From: an uncultured bacterium
GTDB lineage: Bacteria > Patescibacteriota > Gracilibacteria > Absconditabacterales > Absconditicoccaceae
Assembly (NCBI GenBank): GCA_937872535.1
Contig: CALMTC010000011.1
Span: forward strand, 62,001-126,000
Length of the DNA: 64,000 nucleotides
Direction: 5' to 3'
Shown here in pieces: positions 22,425 through 38,035 of this stretch. The position numbers were made by a program, and so were the translations under genes. Below the pieces are notes generated by a model. The model saw nothing but the letters and a program-made list of their open reading frames with translations. It was not told the origin of the DNA and did not search any database. Each line of letters starts with the position of its first letter. Position 1 is the stretch's first letter.

Positions 22425-22628
22425 ATGAAGAAAAAAAATATCTTTCAAGATGCTGAAAATCTACAATACATCAATCGAAAAGCAGTAAGTCTCTTGAAAA
22501 ATTTCGTAACTAGATTTGGAGAAATCAAACCTCGTAAATATACAGGAAATACAGTAAAAATCCAAAAAAAAGTTAAGAATGAAATAATCAGAGCAAGAGA
22601 AATTGGAGTACTTCCTTATACTAAATAA
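22425..22628 (+). CDS. rpsR: 30S ribosomal protein S18 (bS18)
   Basis: A 67-residue S18 with the core INRKAVSLLKNFVTRFGEIKPRK and RAREIGVLPYT, which match the family Y.d...L..f......I..rr.tg.....Q..l..aI.RAR..glLPy. S18 forms a heterodimer with S6 on the 30S platform. It lacks the N-terminal zinc-type Cys set. The usual ssb between rpsF and rpsR is absent. Confidence 0.95.
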   Translation: MKKKNIFQDAENLQYINRKAVSLLKNFVTRFGEIKPRKYTGNTVKIQKKVKNEIIRAREIGVLPYTK

Positions 22629-22670
22629 TCATATTATTAATTTTTGTTTATTTGTTAAATAATTTAGAAA

Positions 22671-22829
22671 ATGGCTAGTAAGTTAAGAAGAATTAGAAAA
22701 TATAAACGATTAAAAAGATTGAGAACTCACGGTTTCCGCTCTAGAATGGAAACAAAAGATGGTAGAAATGTTCTAGCGAAAAGAAGAGCAAAAGGAAGAC
22801 ATCAGCTCACAGTACAAAGAAAAAAATAA
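22671..22829 (+). CDS. rpmH: 50S ribosomal protein L34 (bL34)
   Basis: A 52-residue, very basic protein whose second half is clearly L34: [12 protein letters not shown], then [20 protein letters not shown]. The N-terminus ([16 protein letters not shown]) is longer and more basic than the usual KRTYQPS start. L34 is a small rRNA-binding protein of the large subunit. It normally sits near rnpA and the origin; here it lies between rpsR and rpoB. Confidence 0.92.
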   Translation: MASKLRRIRKYKRLKRLRTHGFRSRMETKDGRNVLAKRRAKGRHQLTVQRKK

Positions 22830-22831
22830 GT

Positions 22832-22904
22832 AAGACTTTTTGATGAAACCGAAAGGCTAATCAAAAGTCTTTCTTTGGTACTATTTCGATTTAGTTCACC
22901 AAAG
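22832..22904 (+). promoter_or_regulatory. Two hairpins in the rpmH-rpoB leader
   Basis: AAGACTTTTTGAT (22832-22844) pairs with ATCAAAAGTCTT (22860-22871), one bulged T, enclosing CC-GAAA-GG, a GNRA tetraloop. A second hairpin pairs CTTTGGT (22873-22879) with ACCAAAG (22898-22904). No clear T-tract follows, so these may set stability, partial termination or rpoBC level rather than ending transcription. The 171-nt gap to rpoB holds no gene. Confidence 0.5.
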
Positions 22905-23000
22905 ATCATGATAGAAATCGTCAAAAAAATAACAATCTGATAATCAAACAAAAGGCAACAACAGTTGCTCAATTTTTAGATTTTACGAAATACAAAAATC

Positions 23001-26660
<3,660 letters not shown>

Positions 26661-26674
26661 AATAATTTTCAATA

Positions 26675-26689
26675 AAAATTTTTATTCTG
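26675..26689 (+). repeat. Exact copy of dispersed 15-mer AAAATTTTTATTCTG
   Basis: Lies in the 104-nt gap between rpoB and rpoC, and is followed by AAAAAAGAATAG, which can partly pair with it. See the finding on the dispersed motif. Confidence 0.5.
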
Positions 26690-26764
26690 AAAAAAGAATA
26701 GAAAAGTTCGAGAAAATAATTCAACACAAAGCAAGTTTCCTTTTACATATCTCTCAATAAAAGT

Positions 26765-30610
<3,846 letters not shown>

Positions 30611-30649
30611 AGTAAAGTACAAAAAATTTTATTCACTGCATTTCCCAAA

Positions 30650-30934
30650 ATGGCATTTAAAAAAGCTGCCTGATCAGCAAAAAATCTAAGAGATTCGAAA
30701 GCAAAATATAGATGAGTCAAACTATTTGGTTGACAAGTTACTAAAGCTGGGAATATCGTTCTCAAGCAAAAAGGTGACAAATACGAAGTTGGTAAAAATA
30801 CTTACAAAGGATCTGACTTCTCTATTCATGCAGCTGTTGATGGCATCGTATCATTCAAAAAGAAAAAAGTAATGAGATTTGATGGAAGAAAATATCTCAA
30901 AACTGTAGTTGAAGTGATACCTCAAACTGCTTAA
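30650..30934 (+). CDS. rpmA: 50S ribosomal protein L27 (bL27)
   Basis: A 94-residue L27: [45 protein letters not shown] matches the family AHKKAGGSSxNGRDSxxKRLGVKxFGGQ.V.aGnIivRQrGtk in order. L27 lies near the peptidyl transferase centre. Three of its conserved glycines are TGA. Its usual partner rplU is not next to it. There is no N-terminal extension for a processing protease. Confidence 0.93.
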
Positions 30935-30971
30935 TGAAATTCACTATTTTTATGTCTCGACCGATTAACCC

Positions 30972-31199
30972 ATGACACTCTCTCCGAAGAAAAAAACCTC
31001 GATCTATAAAAAACATAGAAGACACTCTGCTCGACAGACAATCAATCTAAAAAAATTGTCAAACAGATACAGACCATCAACTTGTAACAACTGTGGCAAA
31101 AGTAAATTAAGCCATCAAGTTTGTCCTCATTGTGGTTTTTATGCTGGAAAGCAAATCATTACTATCAAGTCAAAAACAAACAAAGTGGTTGAAGCTTAG
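30972..31199 (+). CDS. rpmF: 50S ribosomal protein L32 (bL32)
   Basis: A 75-residue L32 with an N-terminal basic part (SPKKKTSIYKKHRRHSARQT, from the family pk.k.sk.r...rr.) and a C4 zinc ribbon CNNCGKSKLSHQVCPHCGFYAGK. It ends in TAG. It is followed 26 nt later by an intrinsic terminator. Confidence 0.93.
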   Translation: MTLSPKKKTSIYKKHRRHSARQTINLKKLSNRYRPSTCNNCGKSKLSHQVCPHCGFYAGKQIITIKSKTNKVVEA

Positions 31200-31225
31200 A
31201 AAACCAGCTTGATAAAAGAGAAAAA

Positions 31226-31256
31226 AAAAGTATAGGTGTCAAAGCCTATGCTTTTT
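31226..31256 (+). terminator. Terminator or attenuator between rpmF and nusB
   Basis: AAAAAGTATAGG (31226-31237 region) pairs with CCTATGCTTTTT (31245-31256), one mismatch and an 8-nt loop, ending in a short T-run. It would end the long ribosomal/RNA polymerase transcript just before nusB. An alternative GTG start for nusB at 31236 falls inside the stem and is therefore unlikely. Confidence 0.6.
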
Positions 31257-31271
31257 ATAATAAATGAAAAA

Positions 31272-31832
31272 ATGTCAACGATCAAAGGAAGAATTAATGC
31301 AAGAAGAATTCTAGTCAGCTATTTTTACGATAAACTTTTTTATCAGCTTCTCGAAAAAAATACAAAAACATTAAATGACACAGTAGAAATTGAGAAAAAT
31401 CTAAAGATAATAGAAGAAGAAACTGCAAGAAATGAACTAGTACAAAAGATTAAAGAACTAGAAAAACAAGATCCAAAGCAATATATCCAGGAAATTATTG
31501 ATAATTTTTTTGAAAAATACAAAGAAAAAGATAATCAGATCGACTACAACTTTTTATTTAAAATAGGTGAATTATTCGACACTTATAAAGAAATAACCAG
31601 CCAAGAAGTAACTAAAAAAACAAACTCATTTGTATTTGAAGAGATGGATCTTGTAGACCAAGCCATTTTTATCCTCTGATTTACAGAACGAAAAACACAA
31701 GACACACCAAAAGAAGTTATCCTCAATGAAATGGTTGAGCTAGGAAAAGCATACTGAGATAGCTGATCTCCTAAGCTCATCAACGCCATCATGCACAAAA
31801 TTTTCGAAACAGCAAAAGACACAAGCAAATAA
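31272..31832 (+). CDS. nusB: Transcription antitermination factor NusB
   Basis: NusB binds BoxA RNA with S10 and supports antitermination on rRNA operons. The 186-residue protein has the family start (RINARRILVSYFYDKLF) and the C-terminal signature PKEVILNEMVELGKAYGDSGSPKLINAIMHKIFE, in which two Gly are TGA. A Lys/Glu-rich insertion of about 60 residues (roughly 45-95) makes it longer than usual. The ATG at 31272 was preferred because the upstream GTG at 31236 lies in a terminator stem. Its own terminator overlaps the stop codon. Confidence 0.9.
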
Positions 31833-31851
31833 GCCTGTGTCTTCTTTTTTT
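31816..31851 (+). terminator. Intrinsic terminator overlapping the nusB stop
   Basis: AAGACACA (31816-31823) pairs with TGTGTCTT (31836-31843), followed by CTTTTTTT. The 5' arm lies inside the last nusB codons and the TAA (31830-31832) is in the loop. Confidence 0.8.
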
Positions 31852-31962
31852 GAGGATTGGTGGTTAAGAATACAAAACCAAGATTTTCAAGATCATCTCA
31901 AGGACAATCAAGAACTCGCACCTCAAAATGGGTATACAGCTTTCTTGTAAAAGCCATAGATT

Positions 31963-31993
31963 TTAGCAAACTAATTGCTAATTTTTGTTTTTT
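31963..31993 (+). terminator. Second plus-strand terminator in the nusB-ogg gap
   Basis: TTAGCAA (31963-31969) pairs with TTGCTAA (31975-31981), loop of 5, then TTTTTGTTTTTTT. Only about 110 nt separate it from the nusB terminator, so it may serve a short plus-strand transcript, or catch read-through. The gap 31833-31977 holds no clear gene. Confidence 0.55.
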
Positions 31994-32781
31994 TGATTTT
32001 TAGTTTTTGTTTGCATCATCATAGTATCTGAATTATTTTTTTTGTCAAATTTTAAGGCAGAAAAATATATTTTTCGATATTCTAGCCAAAGTAAAGAATC
32101 CAAATGAAGAGGTGGCACAGCAAATTTCTCAGAAAAAGCCTGGAAATAAGCAATAATTTCTTTTTTAGTTGCCTTATTTTGTTCAAGAAACTGATAAATT
32201 TGTATCAAACGAGAATCAAGCGGTATAGGAATAGTCGAAGGGAAAGCCACAAAATCTCCAAAAACAATTCTAGCAGCATAGCCAAACATTTTTACAGCAA
32301 AAACAACCGTTTTCGCATCAAAAGGTTGTTTCATGACAGTCAAAAGTTCAAAATGAAAATCACCCATAAAATCATAGAAAAAGCGCATATCTCTATCAAA
32401 AAAATTTCAATTTTGAATAAATTTTTCTATTCTGCTAAGTTTCATGTTATACAAACGACAATTGTAGCGAGATTTTTTTAAGACACTTTCTCGCCATTTT
32501 TGATTGTGAGCTCCATATTCTAACAACAAAACAAAATCTTTTTCAACTAAATTCGCAAATTCTGCCCACCAAAGCGGTCAAGATCCTGCAATTTGATAAG
32601 AAACCAAAGCATTCTGAATCACTAAATACAAAAAAACCTGTCTCGTCAAATATACATCTCCAAATTCACTAGAAACAGCATATCGAGCTCTTTTTAAAGC
32701 CAAAAACTGTTCATCTTTCTCCTCCAAGTCAATAATCTGCTGAAAAGTATAAGCTGCAATAAATTCATGTAAAAATTTCAT
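31978..32781 (-). CDS. AGOG-type N-glycosylase/DNA lyase (8-oxoguanine repair)
   Basis: A 267-residue protein matching the archaeal GO glycosylase (AGOG) family in order: NALVSYQIAGSGPLWW (about residues 57-72), DAKTVVFAVKMFGYAAR (155-171), IPIPLDSRL (184-192), and VPPLHLDSLLWLEYR. Lys157 and Asp189 sit at the spacing of the catalytic Lys and Asp of Pyrobaculum AGOG (32 residues apart). The enzyme excises 8-oxoG and nicks the strand. One TGA-Gly occurs after IAGS. The stop is TAG. It follows tsaB by 22 nt and is probably co-transcribed. Confidence 0.82.
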
Positions 32782-32803
32782 TCCTGCTTTTTCAAAAGCT
32801 AAA

Positions 32804-33397
32804 CTATTGTTTCAAAGTTACAGTAGGTTCTATCATATAATCAGGAAAAATTTCATCAGCAAAATGAGCAGAAAATTGATCCAGAGCAAGCTTTTTTATC
32901 TGATTTCAAAACGAACAAACCAGCTGGTCATTTTCAAAGCCAAGATGTAGCATTTTTTGATAATCAGTCTCATAAATTTCATCAATAAAACAGTCAATAT
33001 CCTGCAAATCAAGATTATCAAAAACAACAGTCTGATAAGTAGATGCAGTAAAATCATAAAGCCACCATTGACGCTTTTGTCCGAGATAAATAAGTCACTG
33101 AGAAGGTAAAAAATCAGCCTTGAAAAAAGTGCGAAAAAAGTCTAGTTTAGAAACTGAGAAAAATTTAATTTTCCCAGGATATAAAAAGCCAAGAGAATTA
33201 AGAGCTAAGCATCAAACTCTCAAATGAGTAAATCAGCCAGGACCATTGAGTACGACGGCACGAGAAAATCAGTATTTTTGGTAAATTTGTAATAATAAAG
33301 TTGGAAAATGCGTTTCTACATTTTTATGTTCACAAAAAAACTGCTCTCATCAAGCAAAAACAACTATTTTATTGGTAGAAAGATTAACAAATATCAT
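32804..33397 (-). CDS. tsaB: tRNA t6A biosynthesis protein TsaB
   Basis: TsaB is the scaffold partner of TsaD in making t6A37 on ANN-decoding tRNAs. The 197-residue protein has the diagnostic NGPGGFTHLRVGCLALNSLGF (about residues 57-77), matching the VGPGSFTGLRIG motif of the YeaZ/TsaB actin-like fold. The N-terminus IFVNLSTNKIVVFAGGEQF corresponds to the first beta hairpin. Ten or so Gly are TGA; without recoding, no ORF over 60 codons is visible on this strand. It heads the tsaB-AGOG pair. Confidence 0.85.
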
Positions 33398-33522
33398 AAA
33401 TCACAAGAGTATCATATAAAAAACAAATCTAGCCTTTTTCTAGCCAGATTCAATAAAATTATGATTTTAAAAAATCTCCTTACTGCAGGAGATCTCAAAA
33501 AAAATAACCAGAATAAAAAAAT

Positions 33523-33894
33523 TTACATTCCTTTAGCCAAAAATTGAACAGCTCTCACAACAACATAACTAAAAGCTACCAAAACAAGACCAATTAAAGC
33601 ATATCTAATCCCCTGTTTTCACTGAGCAGCCTGTTTTTCATCACTTCCAGATAAAACATAAAGCAAACCAGAATAAATCAAAGCAAGCGTAACAATAGTT
33701 CAGATAAAAAAAGTAGCAGATAAAACTACATCTGAAACAAAGGTTTCAACAGTCGTATCCTGATTTTGTTTTCTAATACCAAGAGTTTCATAAATATTAA
33801 AACTACATTGTCAGTTAATAAGGTCTTTTTGAGAGCATTTAATTCACAAAGCACTTGAAGATGTTGTATTTTGAGCCAGAATTTCTTTATTCAT
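33523..33894 (-). CDS. TrbC/VirB2-like pilin, third copy
   Basis: A 123-residue protein with no classical signal peptide but two C-terminal membrane helices (about residues 58-80 and 93-117), split by the loop SGSDEKQAAQGKQG. This matches the pilins at 8451 and 9132 (SAGNDGKAGEARK and AQGNEGKVTQATN). Cys at about residues 20 and 30 could form a disulphide. It stands alone, 24 kb from the other pilin genes. Four or five TGA-Gly codons hide it from a standard gene finder. Confidence 0.72.
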
Positions 33895-33981
33895 TCTAAA
33901 AAGTAACAAAAATAAACAATAAAAGTGTAAATATTTTTCAAAAATTCACAATCAACAAGCTACAATAAAGAGAAAAAGAGA

Positions 33982-34010
33982 TTGACTTATAAAAAAAATA
34001 GCACTCTTAT
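33982..34010 (+). promoter_or_regulatory. Candidate promoter for the prenyl synthase gene
   Basis: TTGACT (33982-33987), 17 nt, then TCTTAT (34005-34010) followed by CG. The TCTTATC stretch also occurs at the matching place before rplJ (18899-18905) and before the sigma-like gene (35198-35204), so it may be part of the native promoter form. Confidence 0.35.
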
Positions 34011-34082
34011 CGTTTGAACATAAAAAGAAATTCATTATAAGAAGCTCACATCTTAATTCGTACATTTTTTATCAAAAAATAG

Positions 34083-35129
34083 ATGATGGATATCAAACAT
34101 TTCAAGAAAATTTTCGACCAAGAATTAAAAAAATATATCAGCGAAAAACTTAAAAAAAATCCCGTCATCAAAAAACGAACCAGTTTAAAAAATATCTTAG
34201 ATTACATCAAAGATTTTACTTTTTCTGGGTGAAAAAGAATCAGACCTTATCTTGTTTTTTTAACTTATAAAGCATTTGGAGGAAAACAGGATAATGAAAT
34301 TTTAAAAATCAGTATGGGCTATGAGCTATTACACACCATGGCACTAATTCACGACGACATCATGGACAAAGGAGAAAAAAGACATGGAGTTTTGACTTAT
34401 CACAAACACATTGCTTCTCTTTTAAAAGGACCTGAAGCGGAACATCACGGCATTTCACAAGCAATTTTAGTATGAGATCTCTTGTTTGCACGAGCATACG
34501 AATGTATCTTCAAAAAACATGAAAAAATTAAAAATAATAATCTGGCTGAACTCGCACAAAATAATTTTCAAACAATGGTAAATGAAGTTATTTTAGGACA
34601 AATTATCGATGTCGACATTATGTGTGGAAAAGAAATAGATAATGAAAAACTTGAAATCAAAAATCACTACAAAACTGGCTGATATACATTCGTAAGAACA
34701 ATGTTATCATGAGCATTATTAGCCTGAGTAGATCAAAAAACATTAAAAAAAATTAAAGAAATTTGAACAGAACTTGGTTTAGCATACCAGATAAGAGACG
34801 ACCTACTAGACATTTCAGCATCTCAATCAGACAAAACACTCTTTTCTGATGTGCAAGATGGTCAACAAACCTATTTTACAAATTTCATCATGGCCAATTG
34901 AACAAAAATGGAAAAGAATCTTCTCGAAAGTAAGATGAAAAAAAAGCTTTCCAGAAAAGAGATTGAAGAACTAAAAAAACTCTTTGAAAATTCATGAGCA
35001 ATAAAACACGGTAAAGAACTTATAGAAAAGCACCTAAAAAATGCAGAAGAAAAAATTAAAAAAATTAAAATTAAAGAAAAAAAGTATATAAATTTATTTT
35101 GAAAAATAATTTCTCTGCTCAGATCCTAA
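34083..35129 (+). CDS. Polyprenyl (geranylgeranyl/farnesyl-type) diphosphate synthase
   Basis: A trans-isoprenyl diphosphate synthase of 348 residues that condenses IPP with an allylic diphosphate. Motifs: SGGKRIRPYL (about residues 50-59), first Asp-rich motif in LIHDDIMDKGEKRHG (about 97-111, DDIMD), and the second in LAYQIRDDLLDI (DDLLD) followed by SASQSDKTLFSDV. The two small residues around the first motif suggest a medium or long product, but chain length cannot be assigned. Two consecutive ATGs are possible; the first was used. Confidence 0.9.
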
Positions 35130-35178
35130 ATAGAAAAAGCCATTATAAAAAAATCACAAATTAAAAGAGGAAAAAAAC

Positions 35179-35206
35179 TTGACATTACCAATGAAATTCT
35201 TATCAA
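35179..35206 (+). promoter_or_regulatory. Candidate promoter of the sigma-4/HARE gene
   Basis: TTGACA (35179-35184) is a perfect -35; TATCAA lies 16 nt downstream (35201-35206). The start codon is at 35264. Confidence 0.45.
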
Positions 35207-35263
35207 AGAGCCAAGGCTTATAGAGAGAAAAAAACATAAATTTATATCCACCTAATTCAGCAA

Positions 35264-36379
35264 ATGAACTTCAATATCAAAATGGATGACAAGAAAATTA
35301 AAGTCAATATTGAAAATTCAACTCTAAAAGATGTTCTCAAATACTGCAAACCTAAAGAACAATTAGTTCTTCTCAAAAAATTTGGTATTCTAACTGGTAA
35401 AGAAGTTCCTCTCCAAAGAATTGGAAAAGAATACAATCTTACTAGAGAAAGAGTAAGACAAATCGAAACTCAAGCTCTTATGAGATTTAGAAGACTTATC
35501 GTTGGCAATAGTACTTACCTGAAAGTAATTGAAGAAGCCAAAAAGATTCTTGATACTCATGGTGGTATTCTCCTTGAAGATCAACTCATTGCTAAACTTA
35601 TCAACAAACAGATATTCAGCTTCTCTTCAAAAGAAATCAAATTAATTTTAGTATCAGATTTCGATATTGCTTACCTAAAAAGAAACAAACTCATCAATAA
35701 AAGTTTCTATAAAGACCCTCTTTTCGAAGATCTTTTAACAAGTATGGTACTTTATGTAAAAGATTATTTCGAGAAAAAATGATGAAGTGAAGATCTTTAT
35801 GAATTCATCGACAAGATCAAATCACACTTTTCTTCAAAATACGAAAACATTGAATATCTAAAAAACATTTCATTCTACACTAATTTTTTCAACACAGTAA
35901 GAGGAATAAAAGTTTTTGACGGTAAAATTGGACTAGCAACCTTTACAGATGTCTATCCAAAAACAATAAAACTCAAGATCATATACACCTTGAGAAGGAT
36001 GAACAAACCAATGCATTTCCAAGAACTAGCAACAAAAATCATTGAACGATTCCCAACTAAAGCAGTAAAAGTAAACACAGTCCACAACGAACTCGTAAAA
36101 AACAATTCAATATTTGTAAATATGGGACTTGGTCTTTATGGACTAAAAGAACGAGGTTATCAAGGATGAATAGTACAAGAAATCATCGTTAGAATACTAA
36201 AAAAAGCTGGTAGACCAATGTCTGTAAAAGAAATTTCAAAAGAGCTCCTCAAAGAAAAAATGGTTAGTCCAAATACAGTTATTCTCAATCTTCAAAAATA
36301 CAAAGATCATTTCGAGAGATTGGAAAAAGGAATATATGGACTCAAAGAAAAAACACATCCAAAACGACAAAGCAAATAA
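35264..36379 (+). CDS. Sigma-70 region 4 protein fused to HARE-HTH domains
   Basis: A 371-residue protein. Residues about 20-75 are sigma-70 region 4: LKYCKPKEQLVLLKKFG, then IGKEYNLTRERVRQIETQALMRFRRL, the helix-turn-helix that reads -35 elements. No region 2 is present, so it is not a complete sigma factor. The C-terminal part has two HARE-HTH-like units (MHFQELATKIIERFPTKAVKVNTVHNEL...GLGLYGL and MSVKEISKELLKEKMVSPNTVILNL...GIYGL), the fold of the Gram-positive RNA polymerase delta subunit. It may dock on RNA polymerase and modulate initiation. It is monocistronic, with its own promoter and terminator. Confidence 0.8.
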
Positions 36380-36410
36380 TAGCATTGCAAAATCAGAAAA
36401 AATAACTATA

Positions 36411-36450
36411 AAACTCAGGTCTAAAGAAAATCAAGCCTGAGTTTTTTTAG
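36411..36450 (+). terminator. Intrinsic terminator after the sigma-4/HARE gene
   Basis: AAACTCAGG (36411-36419) pairs with CCTGAGTTT (36436-36444), followed by a run of T. Confidence 0.85.
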
Positions 36451-36451
36451 A

Positions 36452-36472
36452 CTCAAAAACATAGTTTTTGAG
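36452..36472. other. Perfect hairpin just upstream of tRNA-Leu
   Basis: CTCAAAAAC (36452-36460) pairs perfectly with GTTTTTGAG (36464-36472), with a 3-nt loop. It lies between the terminator and the tRNA 5' end. It could be a second terminator on the opposite strand or a structure in the tRNA precursor. Confidence 0.5.
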
Positions 36473-36484
36473 ACCATAAACAGA

Positions 36485-36567
36485 TGCCCAGGTGGTGGAA
36501 TTGGTATACACGTACGCTTGAGGTGCGTATGCCTTTGGCTTGAGGGTTCGAGTCCCTTCTTGGGCAT
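36485..36567 (+). tRNA. tRNA-Leu(GAG)
   Basis: A complete cloverleaf with a long variable arm: acceptor TGCCCAG pairs with TTGGGCA, anticodon stem TACGC/GCGTA and loop TTGAGGT with anticodon GAG at 36520-36522. The T arm contains GGTTCGAGTCC. The CCA end is not encoded. It reads CUU/CUC leucine codons. Confidence 0.95.
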
Positions 36568-36577
36568 TCTAAAAACT

Positions 36578-36605
36578 TACTCGCTATCGAAGCGGTATTT
36601 TTTTT
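36578..36605 (+). terminator. Terminator after tRNA-Leu
   Basis: TAC(T)CGCT (36578-36585, one bulged T) pairs with AGCGGTA (36591-36597), followed by eight T. Confidence 0.7.
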
Positions 36606-36644
36606 ATAAAAATTCTTATACTGGTAACTTCAAAAAAGCTACAA

Positions 36645-36672
36645 TTGAAAAATAAAGTAAAGTAAGTATACT
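36645..36672 (+). promoter_or_regulatory. Candidate rsmI promoter
   Basis: TTGAAA (36645-36650), 16 nt, TATACT (36667-36672); start codon at 36703. Confidence 0.5.
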
Positions 36673-36702
36673 GGAAGCAATTATTTTCAATCCGTCTATC
36701 TA

Positions 36703-37374
36703 ATGCTGCACATCATCCCGACTCCAATTGGAAACAGAGAAGATATTACACTCAGAGCTCTAAAGTTACTGAAAGAATGTGAAATTTTTTTATGTGAAGA
36801 CACGAGAACTTTCCAAAAACTGCTTTCAATGTATGATATTCCATCAAAAGGGAAAAAACTCTATGCTTTGACCTCATTTACATCGGAAGCTAGCCTTGAT
36901 TTTTACACCAAACTTATCAGTGAAAACGAAGTAGGTTTAGTCAGCGAGAATGGTACTCCATGACTTTCTGACCCAGGAAAAGAGCTTGTCAAACTGTGTC
37001 GACTTCACGATCTGAAATTCGAGGTTTTACCTTGAGCAAATGCCCTTATTCCAGCCATAGTAAGTTCCAATTTCGACACTAGTTCGTTCAGCTACCAAGG
37101 TTTTTTGCCAACGAAAAAAGGAAGACAAACAGCTCTCAAAAAGATTTTAGCATCAAGCGACCCTGTTTTCATCTACGAATCAGTCCACAGAATCGAAAAA
37201 CTACTCAACGAACTAGATATCCTCTGATTTAAAGGTAGACTTTTAATCATCAGAGAAATTTCTAAGATGTTTGAACAAAAAATCTTTGGTACCACCACAG
37301 AAATAGCAGAAATGATTAAATCAAAAAAATTTACCATCAAATGAGAATTTGTTGTGGGGATTATCAACGATTAG
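36703..37374 (+). CDS. rsmI: 16S rRNA 2'-O-methyltransferase RsmI
   Basis: RsmI methylates the ribose of C1402 in 16S rRNA using S-adenosylmethionine. The 223-residue protein starts with the family motif HIIPTPIGNREDITLRAL and has CEDTRTFQKLL, then GLVSENGTPGLSDPGKELVKLC, where a Gly of the TPG-SDPG motif is TGA, and LPGANALIPAIVSS. It ends GEFVVGI. The stop TAG (37372-37374) lies 14 nt inside the end of the convergent pseudouridine synthase gene. It has its own promoter. Confidence 0.94.
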
Positions 37375-38035
37375 AAAAAATTTTTCTTCTAAGACCAAAA
37401 CTCCACAAGTGCATAGCCATTTTTTGACCATCTTTAGACTTATTTTTTCCATAGAGCCCATCTCAAACAATTACAAATCCCAGACTAGCCAAATGAGTCC
37501 TAATTTGATGCCTAACTCATTTAGAAATCACGACACGAAGCGTTGATTGATTTTTTTCAGAATCATAATAAAGTTTTTCAATACAAGTCAAAGCTTCTTG
37601 AGCTTTTCACCTAACAGTTCCAATATCAGCAGAATTTTTGAGTACGACCATTTTTTCTTTCCCATCTTTATGATGAGCAATCGGCCAAGCGACCATCTTC
37701 AAACCATCAGGAAAATCACCATGAACATCAGCCAAATACAACTTCTCTAGTTCTCCAGTTTTTTGCAAAACCATAAATTCATCAGCTATTTCTCTCGTTT
37801 TAGCAAAATACAACAATCAAGCAGTCTCGTTATCAAGTCTATTCATCAATCAAAACTCATCTTCTTTTGAAAAATTTTTATTCTGGTTTTCAACAAATTC
37901 ATCACTTACACAGCAAGTTTTTTCTAAAAAAATCATATCCAAAAAACTTTTCTCTTTTCAAAAACTAGATGCTATTCAAGCTGGTTTTCGAAGATAAAAA
38001 AATTCAAAGTCTTCATAAAAAATTATTTTTTTCAT
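37361..38035 (-). CDS. RluA-family pseudouridine synthase
   Basis: A 224-residue protein that should isomerise uridine in rRNA or tRNA. The catalytic motif is NRLDNETAGLLYFAKT (about residues 64-79), the RLDxxTSG form with Asp as catalyst. Further downstream are KLYLADVHG and the C-terminal VRHQIRTHLASLGFVIVGDGLYG, matching the family H.R.QiR.H....G.pi.GD..Yg. No N-terminal S4 domain is present. It ends by overlapping rsmI, and its start overlaps the end of the lipoprotein gene by 13 nt, so the two are translationally coupled. Confidence 0.88.

Noticed and set aside
31236-31271. Upstream GTG start for nusB
   Set aside because: It lies inside the stem of a terminator and adds residues not typical of NusB.
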